From Pseudomonas sp. B21_DOA (GTDB taxonomy: Bacteria > Pseudomonadota > Gammaproteobacteria > Pseudomonadales > Pseudomonadaceae): a stretch of DNA of 64,000 nt. The stretch covers positions 3,844,001 to 3,908,000 of the forward strand of contig CP086683.1 in assembly GCA_030544685.1 (NCBI GenBank), written 5' to 3'. Numbering within the stretch: position 1 is the stretch's first letter; each line of letters begins with the position of its first letter. The position numbers and the translations under genes were made by a program. The notes beneath the pieces were generated by a model. It saw nothing but the letters and a program-made list of their open reading frames with translations. It made no database searches and was not told where the DNA came from. Positions 53,690 to 63,369 of this stretch are shown piece after piece.

Positions 53690-55156
53690 TCAGCGGTTCA
53701 ACTGTGCGACAGCCGCCGCTTGGCCGGGTTCAGCTTTGGCGGTGACGTCGGGGTTTTCCATGACCTGCAGAATCGACGCTTCCGGGTCGAAATCGTCTTC
53801 TTCCAGCTCGATGAATTCTTCCGGCAGGAAGATGTTCAGCACGATAGCGCACAACGCACCGACAGTAATTGGCGATTCGAAGATGTTGCGCAGCGCTTGC
53901 GGCAGTTCGCGCAAGACTTCCGGCACCGCCGCGATGCCCAGGCCCATGCCCAGCGAGATCGCCACGATCAGCATGTTGCGTCGATGCAGGCCGGCCTCGG
54001 CGAGGATCTTGATCCCGGCCACGGCGACGGTGCCGAACATCACCAGTTCGGCGCCGCCCAGCACCGGTTTTGGCATCAATTGCAACACCGCGCCGATCAT
54101 CGGGAACAAACCGAGCAGCACCAGCAGCCCGGCGATGAAAAACGCCACATAACGGCTGGCCACACCGGTCAGCTGGATCACGCCGTTGTTCTGCGCGAAA
54201 GTCACCATCGGCATGCTGTTGAACACCGCCGCCATGGCCGAGTTGAGACCGTCGGCGAGCAGGCCGGATTTGATCCGGCGGATGTACAGTGGGCCTTTGA
54301 CCGGTTGCCGCGAGATCATCGAGTTGGCGGTCAAGTCACCGGCCGCTTCCAGTGGCGACACCAGAAAAATCACCGCCACCGGCACAAACGCCACCCAATC
54401 GAAGTTGAAACCGTACTTGAACGGCACCGGCACGCTGACCAGCGGCACCTCGGGCATCGAGGCAAAATCCACCGTGCCCATCAGCCATGCCACCACGTAA
54501 CCCAGGGTCAGGCCGATGACGATCGCGCCCAGCCGCAGAAACGGCACGTCGACACGGTTCAGCACAACGATAGTGCCGATCACCAGTGCCGCGAGAAAGA
54601 CATGACTGGCCGCGCCCAGGTCGGGCGCACCGAAGCCGCCGGCGATGTCGGTCATGGCTACTTTGATCAGTGACAGGCCCATCAGCGTGATGATCGTGCC
54701 GGTCACTACGGGAGTGATCAGCATGCGCAGCTTGCCGATGAACTGGCTGAGCACCACTTCGATGAATGCTGCGAAGAAACACACACCGAAGATCGTCGAA
54801 AGGATTTCGTCAGTACCGCCGCCACGCGCCTTGACCATGAACCCGGCGCTGAGAATCACGCTGATGAAGGAAAAGCTGGTCCCTTGCAGACACAGCAGAC
54901 CGGAACCCACCGGGCCGAAGCGCTTGGCCTGTACGAAAGTGCCGAGACCGGAGACGAACAGCGCCATGCTGATCAAGTAAGGGATTTCACTCTGCAGGCC
55001 CAGCGCGCCGCCCATGATCAGGGTCGGGGTGATGATGCCAACGAAACTCGCCAGCACATGTTGCAGCGCGGCGAACACGGTGGCGGTCAGGTGCGGACGG
55101 TCGTTGAGGCCGTAGATCAGGTCGTTGTTGCGCGGGGCTTTGTCAGAGGCGGTCAT
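53690..55156 (-). CDS. NCS2-family xanthine/uracil-type permease
   Basis: The 488-residue inner-membrane protein belongs to the NCS2 nucleobase transporter family, with about 14 hydrophobic segments. Family motifs are LQHVLASFVGIITPTLIMGG near the start, the QGTSFSFI region, and NSMPMVTFAQNNGVIQLTG with conserved Asn and Gln. It imports a purine or pyrimidine with protons; the branch looks closest to xanthine/uric acid carriers. The ATG at 55156 (MTASDKAP) starts the conserved part, though its ribosome site is weak. Confidence 0.88.
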   Translation of the reverse strand: MTASDKAPRNNDLIYGLNDRPHLTATVFAALQHVLASFVGIITPTLIMGGALGLQSEIPYLISMALFVSGLGTFVQAKRFGPVGSGLLCLQGTSFSFISVILSAGFMVKARGGGTDEILSTIFGVCFFAAFIEVVLSQFIGKLRMLITPVVTGTIITLMGLSLIKVAMTDIAGGFGAPDLGAASHVFLAALVIGTIVVLNRVDVPFLRLGAIVIGLTLGYVVAWLMGTVDFASMPEVPLVSVPVPFKYGFNFDWVAFVPVAVIFLVSPLEAAGDLTANSMISRQPVKGPLYIRRIKSGLLADGLNSAMAAVFNSMPMVTFAQNNGVIQLTGVASRYVAFFIAGLLVLLGLFPMIGAVLQLMPKPVLGGAELVMFGTVAVAGIKILAEAGLHRRNMLIVAISLGMGLGIAAVPEVLRELPQALRNIFESPITVGALCAIVLNIFLPEEFIELEEDDFDPEASILQVMENPDVTAKAEPGQAAAVAQLNR

Positions 55157-55271
55157 GGTCAGGTGCGCGCCGCGAGGCGGGGCCGGGTCAGAAAATGGGT
55201 GCGCAGAATGCCGCAAGCGGGCGGCGAGGGCAACGAGCAATAACTGCCTGAAAGGTCAGGTTTTACTGCCT

Positions 55272-55415
55272 TTGTGGGAGCGAGCCTGCTCGCGAAAGCG
55301 GTCTGATCGTTCCCATGCTCCGCGTGGGAATGCAGCCCGGACGCTCCGCGTCCCTTCCAGAGCTGGAACGCGGAGCGTCCCTTGAGGCATTCCCACGCAG
55401 AGCGCGGGAACGATC
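55272..55415. repeat. REP half-element and 111-base palindromic repeat
   Basis: A single TGTGGGAGCGAGCCTGCTCGCGAA element (55272-55296) is followed by a long imperfect palindrome at 55305-55415. Its outer arms are GATCGTTCCCA/GGGAACGATC and its inner arms GGACGCTCCGCGT/ACGCGGAGCGTCC. It resembles a known intergenic repeat of the P. fluorescens group. It ends about 50 bases before zapE and would fold into a strong cruciform or RNA hairpin. Confidence 0.8.
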
Positions 55416-55465
55416 ATGCGTGCGTCGATCAGCAATGGCCAATCGCCCGTGGCATACTCCCGCGC

Positions 55466-56583
55466 ATGACTTTCGACTCCCCCTCAGTGCCTGGCAATAC
55501 GCGGTCGACCACAAGGGCTTCATTCAGGATGAAGCCCAGGAACACGCGGTCTGGGCCTTGCAGAAATGCCATGAAGCCTTGCACGCCGGTGCCCGCTCGG
55601 TCAGCGGCGTGTATCTGTGGGGGCCGGTCGGTCGTGGCAAGACCTGGTTGATGGATCAGTTCTACCAGAGCCTGCGCGTGCCGGCGCGGCGTCAACACTT
55701 TCATCACTTCATGGGCTGGGTGCATCAGCGTTCGTTTCAACTCAGTGGCATCGCCGATCCGTTGCGCGCCCTGGCCAAGGAACTGGCTGGCGAAGTGCGT
55801 GTGCTGTGTTTTGACGAACTGTTCGTCAGTGACATTGGCGACGCGATCATTCTCGGCCGGCTGTTTCAGGTGATGTTCGAGGAAGGCGTGGTGATCGTTT
55901 GCACCTCCAATCTGCCGCCCGATGATCTATACGCCGATGGCTTCAACCGTGATCGCTTTACACCGGCAATTGCGGCGATCAAGGCGCATATGCAGGTGGT
56001 CGCGGTGAATGGCGCCGAGGACCATCGCTTGCATCCGGGGGCGATCGCGCAGCGCTATTTTGTCAGCACGACCGATTCGCCGAGTGCACTCGATGCCGTG
56101 TTCCAGTCGCTGACTTCAGATGAGACTGTCAGCGAAGAGCCCGTCGCCGTGGGCCATCGAATGCTCAAAGTGGTACAGGCCAGTGAATCCGTACTGTGGT
56201 GCCGTTACAGCGATCTGTGCGAACAACCTTTCGCCGCCATGGACTTCATTGCCCTGTGTGATCGCTACCGGGCTATCCTGTTAAGCGAAGTGCCGAACCT
56301 CAGCGCCAAGAAGCGCGAAGGACGCATTGCGCGCGGTACCGAAGACGGCGCCGAGCGTGTCGTTGCCGGCGATCGGGAGCTGCCGCAGTTGTCAGTACAC
56401 GACGATGGCGTGCGCCGCTTCATCGCGCTGGTCGACGAATGCTACGACCGCAAGGTGCCTCTGTACGTCGCGGCAAGCGTGCCGATGAACGCGCTCTACA
56501 CCGAGGGCTATCTGGAATTCCCGTTCCGCCGCACCCTCAGCCGGTTGCAGGAGATGCAGTTGCAGCGTTTCGCCGAAGTTTGA
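55466..56583 (+). CDS. zapE: AFG1-type ATPase ZapE, probable frameshift near the start
   Basis: ZapE is a cytoplasmic ATPase that acts on the FtsZ ring. The product has the Walker A motif WGPVGRGKTWLMD (about residue 55), the family segment HFHHFMGWVHQ, Walker B LCFDELFVSD and the sensor segment CTSNLPPDDLY. I read the start as ATG at 55466, MTFDSPLSAWQYAVD, which needs one extra C in the C5 run 55479-55483 and gives 372 residues, close to the 375 of E. coli. The alternative is an unshifted ATG at 55435 that adds an unconserved leader (MANRPWHTPAHDFRL). Confidence 0.9.
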
Positions 56584-56600
56584 AAGAAGAGGGCGCCGAC

Positions 56601-57181
56601 ATGAGTCAACCGCTGTCCCATCATCTGCTGACCATGGCTTACCAGAATGCCTGGGCCAATCATCGCCTGGCCAAGGCCTGGACCCGGCTCGATGCCGCTG
56701 AACTGGTCGCGCCGCGGGTGAGTTTCTTCCCGAGCATTCGCTTGACGCTCAATCACATCCTCACCTGCGACTGGTTCTACGTCGACGCATTGGAGCGCGA
56801 ATTGCGCGGTGACGAGCCGCATCCCGATTGCTATGTGTTCTTCAATCAGGACGAGCCGTTTACCACCGCCGCCGCGCTGCGTGCAGAACAGGTTCGCGTC
56901 GATCGCCGTCTGATCGCCTATTGCGAGCAACTGCGGGATGCCGATCTGCCAAGGATCGTCACCATCGCCCGTGACACGCCACAACATGACAGCCGCCTGC
57001 GCATGCTTTCGCATCTGTTCGAACACCAGATTCATCATCGTGGCCAGGTGCACGCCATGCTCAGTGGTACGACGGTGAAGCCACCGCAACTGGATGAGTT
57101 CTTCTGTGCAGGGAAAGCGCGTTGCGCGCCGAGGACTTCGCCGAGCTGGGCTGGACGGAAGAACTTGTCTGGGGCCACTGA
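56601..57181 (+). CDS. DinB-family protein, one frameshift near the end
   Basis: The product is a four-helix-bundle DinB/YfiT-like protein. The three metal-binding histidines are seen in LTLNHILTCDWFY and FEHQIHHRGQVHAML. Family members are metal-dependent transferases, often for thiol cofactors, or have no known role. The G3 run 57111-57113 has lost one base; restoring it gives the ending ALRAEDFAELGWTEELVWGH and 193 residues. It starts 17 bases after zapE, so the two are probably cotranscribed. Confidence 0.85.
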
Positions 57182-57186
57182 CCGCG

Positions 57187-57270
57187 AAAGATCGCAGCCT
57201 CGTTGCACTCGTCAACCCCTACACATATCGGACCGTAGGAGCTGACGAGTGCAACGAGGCTGCGATCTTT
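57187..57270. repeat. Perfect 28-base inverted repeat
   Basis: AAAGATCGCAGCC (arm 57187-57214) and its exact reverse complement (57243-57270) enclose 28 bases. The type is a common P. fluorescens-group intergenic repeat. It starts six bases after the DinB stop and ends in TTTT, so it may also serve as a terminator. Confidence 0.88.
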
Positions 57271-57372
57271 TGATCTTCAGCTTTTCAAGTTGCCCTCTCC
57301 GGCGCACCCAAGCTAATGTCCCCTCAGCCTTTCAGCAAGCACCTTGCACGCCGGGGCCTTTGTTTATCGGGG

Positions 57373-57876
57373 ATGGAAATGGATTCCGCAGAAATACTTG
57401 TACTTCAGGCCAGCTACAGCAACCCGGTGCACGCCGAAGCCATCGGCATCGTGCTCAACCACTACGCCGAAGATCCCATGGGCGGCGGTCATCCAATCGC
57501 CCCTGAACTGCTGCAACGCCTGCCCGAAGAACTCGCTCGCCGCCCGCATGCTTTCAGCGTGCTGGCCTTCGTTGGCGGCGAACCGGCCGGGCTGATCAAC
57601 TGTTTCGAGGGCTTCTCGACTTTTGCCTGTAAACCGCTGGTCAATGTTCACGACGTCGCGGTGGTCGGCAAATTCCGCGGCTTGGGGCTAAGCCAGAAAA
57701 TGCTGCAGAAAGTCGAGGAAATCGCCCGCCAGCGCGGTTGCTGCAAAATCACCCTGGAGGTGCTGGAAGGCAATGCGGTGGCGCAAGGGTCGTATCGCAA
57801 ATTCGGCTTTGCACCGGGGATGTTCAATCCGGATCACGGACGGATGCTGTTCTGGATAAAGGATTTACAGGCCTGA
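57373..57876 (+). CDS. GNAT N-acetyltransferase
   Basis: The product of about 167 residues is a GNAT-family acetyltransferase. The acetyl-CoA-binding region is VNVHDVAVVGKFRGLGLSQKM, with the R-G-L-G-L-S loop, and a typical end is ITLEVLEGNAVAQGSYRKFG. The start may be the ATG at 57373 or, after GGGGA, the one at 57379. The acceptor is unknown. It is a single gene. Confidence 0.85.
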   Translation: MEMDSAEILVLQASYSNPVHAEAIGIVLNHYAEDPMGGGHPIAPELLQRLPEELARRPHAFSVLAFVGGEPAGLINCFEGFSTFACKPLVNVHDVAVVGKFRGLGLSQKMLQKVEEIARQRGCCKITLEVLEGNAVAQGSYRKFGFAPGMFNPDHGRMLFWIKDLQA

Positions 57877-57879
57877 AAA

Positions 57880-57915
57880 TCCCCTCACCCTAACCCTCTC
57901 CCAGAGGGAGAGGTG
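57880..57915. repeat. Short palindromic repeat (CCCTCTCCC/GGGAGAG type)
   Basis: CCCCTCACCCTAACCCTCTCCCAGAGGGAGAGG is a widespread Pseudomonas intergenic element; its core CCTCTCCC/GGGAGAGG forms a hairpin. It lies directly after the GNAT stop. Confidence 0.7.
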
Positions 57916-57969
57916 ACTGACCGAGTTGGTCGGGCGCAATACATCGAACTGGCCCAATCTGCCTGACCA

Positions 57970-57996
57970 AAAAAGGCGCCCCAATCAGGGCGCCTC
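57970..57996 (-). terminator. Rho-independent terminator of the small secreted protein gene
   Basis: AGGCGCCC/GGGCGCCT (57975-57982, 57989-57996) forms an 8-base GC-rich stem. On the minus strand it is followed by six T residues. It lies 60 bases after the stop of the gene at 58057. Confidence 0.88.
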
Positions 57997-58056
57997 AACT
58001 GTCATCTCCCGGGCCAGAGCGGAGCCACGGGAGGTCCATCGGTTGCTCGATAAAAC

Positions 58057-58266
58057 TCAGTCGCGATAAGACTCGGTCACCTGCGCCGTCTGGTCAGCAG
58101 GGACGCGAATTTCCTTCGCGCTGGCGTCGGCCTTCTGCTCGCTTTGCGCGCGCTGGACCGGGAAATTGTCGTAGTAATAACGCATACGCTCGGCACCGCC
58201 TTCAGCGAAGGCGCTGGTGGAACCGAGGGCGAGCAGGGTGGTGAGGATGAAAGGGGTGATTTTCAT
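58057..58266 (-). CDS. Small exported protein, 69 residues
   Basis: The protein has a clear signal peptide (about 1-21, ending in AFA) and a mature part of about 48 charged residues (GGAERMRYYYDNFPVQRAQ, then KEIRVPADQTAQV). I do not recognise a family. The ATG at 58266 follows AGGAGG, a strong ribosome site, and a strong terminator follows the gene, both of which support expression. Confidence 0.8.
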   Translation of the reverse strand: MKITPFILTTLLALGSTSAFAEGGAERMRYYYDNFPVQRAQSEQKADASAKEIRVPADQTAQVTESYRD

Positions 58267-58428
58267 GTTGCCTCCTACTGAACAAGTGGGAGTCGGTTCG
58301 TCCGTGAAGCAGACCGCGGAAGAGAGTCTGCGTTGCGGCCATTAACAATGGGTTAACGCGGGTCAAGGGCAAATATTGCCGGGTATTTCAATGTGGAGTG
58401 CCGACGCAGCACGCCCATCAGCACACAC

Positions 58429-58452
58429 AAAAAGGGCCCTCGCAGGCCCTTT
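58429..58452 (-). terminator. Rho-independent terminator of cptA
   Basis: AAAGGGCC/GGCCCTTT (58431-58438, 58445-58452) forms an 8-base stem, with a T-run on the minus strand. It lies just after the cptA stop. Confidence 0.85.
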
Positions 58453-58458
58453 GTCGTG

Positions 58459-60201
58459 TTACTTCTGCGCCACCTCTCCCGGAGCAGGCTGCTTGGGCTT
58501 CATCAAGCTGAAATCGATCAGTGACCGTTTCGCCGTCTGATACGGATCACCAATCAACAGTTTGCGCGGCACAAAGCTGTCGCTGACCAGACTCTTGCTG
58601 CGATCCAGTTCATCCGAACTCAACCCGGCCAGATCCGCCCAGGTGTGGATGAACTGCGAGCTGCTGTACGGCCGGCTGAGGTCGCCAGCGAAGTTCCAGT
58701 CGTGGTTCTGCTTCCACTTCGGCGAGGCCCAGGCCATGAACGGGATGGTGTACATCGGCGCGGTCGGCTTGTTCTCGTTGCGGCCCAGCGTGCTGTGGCC
58801 GGCCGAGTCGAAGACGTCTTCGCCGTGGTCGGACAGGTACAGCAAAAAGCCGTTCGGATCAGATTTGGCGTAGTCCTTGATCAGGCTCGAGACCACGAAG
58901 TCGTTGTACAGCACCGCATTGTCGTAGCTGTTGTAGGTCGGCAGTTGATCGTCGCGTACGCCGGCAGGGACGCCCTGGCGATCCTGAAACTTGTCAAAAG
59001 TCGGCGGATAACGGTACTGGTAGCTCATGTGTGTGCCGAGCAGGTGCACGACAATCAGTTTGCGCTGAGCCGGATCAGTCAGTGCCTTGTTGAACGGCTC
59101 GATCACGTCGCCATCGTATTGCGCGGCGTTCTGGTTGCGATTGTTGTTCAGGTACACCTGCTCGTCGGCCTGTTCGGAGAAGGTCGTGAGCATGGTGTTG
59201 CGCTTGGTCATGGTCTGCTGGTTGGTGATCCAGAAGGTCTTGTAACCGGCCTGTTTCATCACGCTGACCAGCGATGGCGTCGACAGGTACAGATCCGGGT
59301 TCTGCTCATCGGCGAAGGTCAGCACTTGCTGCAACGCTTCGATGGTGTAGGGGCGCGGGGTGATGACGTTGTCGAAGATCGCCAGTTGATCCTTGAGCTT
59401 GTCCAGTTCCGGCGTGGTGTTGCGCGGGTAACCGTAGAGGCTCATGCGCTGACGGTTGGTCGATTCGCCGATCACCAGCACCAAAGTCGCCGGCTGACCG
59501 GCAGAGGCGTCATTGAGGTTTTTCAGCGGCGGGATCTTGCTCGCACTGTCGAGCATGCCCTGCATGTCACCGAGGGTTTCCTGATAGCGGTGATACGCCA
59601 CGGCCATCTGCCACGGCACGGCGGGCTCGATACGGGTTTCGAATTTCTCGAAGCCTTGGGCGAAGGTGCCCATGCGCAGGGTCTGCTTGACCAGCGGGTA
59701 GCCGACCACGGCGATTACAATCGCCGTCGCTGCTACAAGCGCGCGACCGCGCGGCATGTAAACAGGGCGCAGACGCGTCCATAAAAAGTAAGCGAACGCG
59801 GTATGGGCGAGGAACGCCGGGATCATCCACCAGGCGAAGTACTGAGTCATGTACTCGCCGGCTTCCGACACGTTCGACTCGAACATGATGAAGATGACGC
59901 TCTGGGAGAATTCCTGCTGATAAATGAAGAAGTAGCCGAGGCTGGCCATCGAGCAGGCCCACAGCACTACGCCGATGATGGCGGCGAGCAGGCGAGTGTG
60001 TTTGGGGAACAGCAACATCGGCGCCAGCCACAGCGCGCTCATCACGAACGCCTGACGAAATCCGGTGAAGCCGGATGTGCCGGTCAGCTGGATCAGCAGT
60101 TGAGTGATACCCGAGAAATACCAGAAGAAGACGAACAGCCAGATAAATCCGGCCCAGTCGAAACCGCTCGCAGTCGTTTTGCTGCGTTTGAACAATGCCA
60201 T
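58459..60201 (-). CDS. cptA: Phosphoethanolamine transferase CptA
   Basis: The 580-residue inner-membrane enzyme transfers phosphoethanolamine to lipopolysaccharide core sugars or related targets. About five membrane helices fill residues 10-185, followed by a periplasmic sulfatase-fold domain. The nucleophile region is LVIGESTNRQRMSLYGYPRN, and the metal-binding segment is YLSDHGEDVFDSAGHS. The pattern fits CptA better than EptA. The ATG at 60201 follows GGAGCG. It is a single gene; modified LPS could change sensitivity to cationic peptides, a family-based expectation. Confidence 0.88.
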   Translation of the reverse strand: MALFKRSKTTASGFDWAGFIWLFVFFWYFSGITQLLIQLTGTSGFTGFRQAFVMSALWLAPMLLFPKHTRLLAAIIGVVLWACSMASLGYFFIYQQEFSQSVIFIMFESNVSEAGEYMTQYFAWWMIPAFLAHTAFAYFLWTRLRPVYMPRGRALVAATAIVIAVVGYPLVKQTLRMGTFAQGFEKFETRIEPAVPWQMAVAYHRYQETLGDMQGMLDSASKIPPLKNLNDASAGQPATLVLVIGESTNRQRMSLYGYPRNTTPELDKLKDQLAIFDNVITPRPYTIEALQQVLTFADEQNPDLYLSTPSLVSVMKQAGYKTFWITNQQTMTKRNTMLTTFSEQADEQVYLNNNRNQNAAQYDGDVIEPFNKALTDPAQRKLIVVHLLGTHMSYQYRYPPTFDKFQDRQGVPAGVRDDQLPTYNSYDNAVLYNDFVVSSLIKDYAKSDPNGFLLYLSDHGEDVFDSAGHSTLGRNENKPTAPMYTIPFMAWASPKWKQNHDWNFAGDLSRPYSSSQFIHTWADLAGLSSDELDRSKSLVSDSFVPRKLLIGDPYQTAKRSLIDFSLMKPKQPAPGEVAQK

Positions 60202-60410
60202 TACGCGCTCCAGCTCAATCATCAAACCCACGCCGGAACGCTTCCATGACACCGACGAACAGAGGCCGTACGCGCAGGTACGGCCAGAATGGGGCGAAGT
60301 ATCCCCAAGGGCATGTGAAAGATTTGTTAAGCCCGCTTCTGATGGGTATCAGGCGTTCAGAGGTGCAACGTGTCGGGAACGACGATGGCCGTTCCCGAAG
60401 CAAGCGGGGA

Positions 60411-60593
60411 TCAGGCGTGCGGTGCGCGCTGCACAACCGGACGCGGTTGCGGCTGCGAGCCTTGGGTCAGTGCGCGCAATTGCGCCAATTCGTGCTGCAA
60501 CTGGTCGCGCTCGTCTTTCAACTGGCGCAATTCATCGCGACGGATCGTAACGTAGAGGGTTTGTGGCGGCATTGCTGTGTGTACTGTGCCCAT
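60411..60593 (-). CDS. Small coiled-coil protein, 60 residues
   Basis: The product has a central charged helix (RRDELRQLKDERDQLQHEL) that could form a coiled coil, and a Pro/Gln-rich tail. I do not recognise a family. The ATG at 60593 follows GAGGTGAG. A hairpin TCGGGAACG/CGTTCCCGA at 60373-60398, without a T-run, follows the stop. Confidence 0.6.
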   Translation of the reverse strand: MGTVHTAMPPQTLYVTIRRDELRQLKDERDQLQHELAQLRALTQGSQPQPRPVVQRAPHA

Positions 60594-60868
60594 TGCTCAC
60601 CTCGCAAATGGCGTGCATCAACTGTAAGTCACTCCTCGTGCCGAGGCGCTTGACTTACTATCGGCGCCAATTTTGATTTCTTTTGCCCTTAAAGGGAACT
60701 TTTTTATTTTTCATGGTCGGTGTGTCTTCGGCAGGATTCGGGGCGTTATCACTCTGGATCGGGCACAATGCCCGGAAACTTCATCGCAACGCTCTGGACT
60801 AACCTCCATCAGTCGCGTTGGGCTATAACCAATGACACACATTTATTTGTAGTAAGGAGCATCAGCAC

Positions 60869-61849
60869 ATGCAACTCGGGATTATTGGACTGGGCCGCAT
60901 GGGCGGCAATATTGCGCGACGTCTGATGCTCAACGGGCACACCACCGTTGTTTACGACCGCAATACCGCTTTCATCGATAACCTGGTCGCCGAGGGCTCC
61001 ACTGGCGTCGCCGACTTGCCAGCGCTGGTCGCCGGCCTCGACAAGCCGCGCGCGGTCTGGGTCATGCTGCCGGCCGGCGCGCCGACCGAAGACACCATCA
61101 ACACCCTGAGCGAATTGCTCGAACCCGGCGATACCATCATCGACGGCGGCAACACCAACTACAAGGATGACATCCGTCGGGCCAAGACTCTGAATGAGAA
61201 GGGCCTGCACTACATCGACGTCGGCACCTCCGGCGGCGTCTGGGGCCTGGAACGCGGCTATTGCATGATGATCGGCGGCGACGCTGAAACCGTGCAGCGT
61301 CTCGACCCGCTGTTTGCCGCGCTGGCGCCGGGCATGGGCGACATCCCGCGCACCAAGGACCGCAAGTCCGACGACCATCGCGCCGAGCACGGCTACATCC
61401 ACGCCGGTCCTGCCGGTGCCGGGCACTTCGTGAAGATGATTCATAACGGCATCGAGTACGGCATGATGGCCGCGTTCGCCGAGGGCTTCGACATTCTCAA
61501 GACCAAATCCAGCGAACGCCTGCCGGAAGATCAGCGATTTGATCTGAACGTGGCTGATATCGCTGAAGTCTGGCGTCGTGGCAGCGTGGTTTCGTCCTGG
61601 CTGCTGGACCTGACTGCCGATGCGCTGGCCAGCGATCCGAAGCTCGACGGTTTCTCCGGCTCGGTAGCCGACAGCGGCGAAGGCCAATGGACCATCGAGG
61701 CGGCCATGGAGCAGGCGGTGCCAGTTCCGGTGCTGTCCAACTCGCTCTTCTCCCGTTACCGCTCGCGCGGGCAAGGCACCTTCGGTGACAAGATCCTGTC
61801 GGCACAACGCTTCGGCTTCGGCGGCCACGTGGAGACCGCGAAAAAATGA
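60869..61849 (+). CDS. gnd: 6-phosphogluconate dehydrogenase (decarboxylating)
   Basis: Gnd oxidises 6-phosphogluconate to ribulose-5-phosphate and CO2. The 326-residue protein is the short form of the enzyme. The cofactor motif is [13 protein letters not shown] (about 4-16), VYDRN follows, and the catalytic region has [15 protein letters not shown] and [12 protein letters not shown]. The ATG at 60869 follows AAGGAGC. It overlaps zwf by four bases. The 275 bases upstream hold no gene and should carry the promoter of this three-gene operon. Confidence 0.93.
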   Translation: MQLGIIGLGRMGGNIARRLMLNGHTTVVYDRNTAFIDNLVAEGSTGVADLPALVAGLDKPRAVWVMLPAGAPTEDTINTLSELLEPGDTIIDGGNTNYKDDIRRAKTLNEKGLHYIDVGTSGGVWGLERGYCMMIGGDAETVQRLDPLFAALAPGMGDIPRTKDRKSDDHRAEHGYIHAGPAGAGHFVKMIHNGIEYGMMAAFAEGFDILKTKSSERLPEDQRFDLNVADIAEVWRRGSVVSSWLLDLTADALASDPKLDGFSGSVADSGEGQWTIEAAMEQAVPVPVLSNSLFSRYRSRGQGTFGDKILSAQRFGFGGHVETAKK

Positions 61850-63369
61850 CCCGTACGATCCGCAGAAAATCCAAGGCAGAACCCGCACCACCGACCACGC
61901 TGTTCCTGTTCGGTGCCCACGGCGACCTGGTCAAGCGCTTGCTCATGCCGGCGCTGTACAACCTCAGTCGCGACGGCCTGCTCGACGAGAATCTGCGGAT
62001 CGTCGGCGTTGATCACAACGCCATTACCGATGAAGCCTTCGCGCAGAAGCTCGAGGACTTCATCCGCACCGAAGTGGCGGCGAAGGTCGGCAAGGGCGAT
62101 CAGATGCTTGATCCGGTCTTGTGGGCCAAGCTCGCCAAAGGCATCAGCTACGTCCAGGGCGATTTCCTCGACGACAGCACTTATTCAGCCCTGGCGGCGA
62201 AAATCGCCGACAGCGGCACTGGCAATGCTGTGTTCTATCTGGCCACCGCGCCGCGTTTCTTCAGTGAGGTGGTGCGCCGCCTCGGCAGCGCCGGCTTGCT
62301 TGAAGAAACGCCCGAAGCGTTCAGAAGGGTGGTGATCGAGAAGCCATTCGGCTCCGACCTGCACACCGCCGAAGCCTTGAATGCTTGCCTGCTCAAGGTC
62401 ATGTCCGAGAAGCAGATCTACCGGATCGACCATTATTTGGGCAAGGAGACTGTGCAGAACATTCTGGTCAGCCGGTTCTCCAACAGCCTGTTCGAAGCGT
62501 TCTGGAACAATCATTACATCGACCACGTGCAGATTACGGCGGCGGAAACCGTTGGCGTCGAAACCCGTGGCAGTTTTTACGAACACACCGGCGCACTGCG
62601 TGACATGGTGCCCAATCACCTGTTCCAGTTGCTGGCCATGGTCGCCATGGAACCGCCGGCCGCATTCGGCGCCGATGCGGTGCGTGGCGAGAAGGCCAAG
62701 GTAGTGGGGGCAATTCGCCCCTGGTCCACCGAAGAGGCGCGGGCCAACTCAGTGCGCGGCCAGTACACATCGGGCGAGCGCGACGGCACACCGTTGAACG
62801 GTTATCGCGAAGAAGCCAACGTCTCGCCCGACAGCACCACCGAAACCTATGTGGCGCTCAAGGTGATGATCGATAACTGGCGCTGGGTCGGCGTGCCGTT
62901 CTACCTGCGCACCGGCAAACGCATGAGCGTACGCGACACGGAAATCGTCATCTGCTTCAAACCGGCGCCGTACGCGCAGTTCCGCGACACCGAAGTCGAT
63001 GAGCTGCAGCCGACTTATCTGCGTATCCAGATCCAGCCAAACGAAGGCATGTGGTTCGACCTGCTGGCCAAGCGGCCGGGGCCGGCGTTGAACATGGCCA
63101 ATATAGAGCTGGGTTTTGCGTATAAGGATTTCTTCGAGATGCAGCCTTCCACCGGCTACGAAACCTTGATCTACGACTGCCTGACCGGTGATCAGACGCT
63201 GTTCCAGCGCGCTGACAATATCGAGAACGGTTGGCGAGCCGTGCAGCCATTCCTCGATGCCTGGCAGCAGGACGCCAGCGTCGAGTTGTACGCGGCTGGT
63301 GACGATGGCCCTCAAGCAGCGGAAGATCTCCTGACTCGCGATGGCCGCGTCTGGCACGGTCTGGGATGA
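61846..63369 (+). CDS. zwf: Glucose-6-phosphate 1-dehydrogenase
   Basis: Zwf oxidises glucose-6-phosphate to 6-phosphogluconolactone, with NADP+ or NAD+. The 507-residue protein has the cofactor-binding [19 protein letters not shown] (Gly-rich loop), IEKPFGSDL and the active-site signature [13 protein letters not shown] (about 195). The start overlaps the gnd stop and the end overlaps the HAD gene start (ATGA), so the three are coupled. The frame is intact. Confidence 0.95.
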   Translation: MTRTIRRKSKAEPAPPTTLFLFGAHGDLVKRLLMPALYNLSRDGLLDENLRIVGVDHNAITDEAFAQKLEDFIRTEVAAKVGKGDQMLDPVLWAKLAKGISYVQGDFLDDSTYSALAAKIADSGTGNAVFYLATAPRFFSEVVRRLGSAGLLEETPEAFRRVVIEKPFGSDLHTAEALNACLLKVMSEKQIYRIDHYLGKETVQNILVSRFSNSLFEAFWNNHYIDHVQITAAETVGVETRGSFYEHTGALRDMVPNHLFQLLAMVAMEPPAAFGADAVRGEKAKVVGAIRPWSTEEARANSVRGQYTSGERDGTPLNGYREEANVSPDSTTETYVALKVMIDNWRWVGVPFYLRTGKRMSVRDTEIVICFKPAPYAQFRDTEVDELQPTYLRIQIQPNEGMWFDLLAKRPGPALNMANIELGFAYKDFFEMQPSTGYETLIYDCLTGDQTLFQRADNIENGWRAVQPFLDAWQQDASVELYAAGDDGPQAAEDLLTRDGRVWHGLG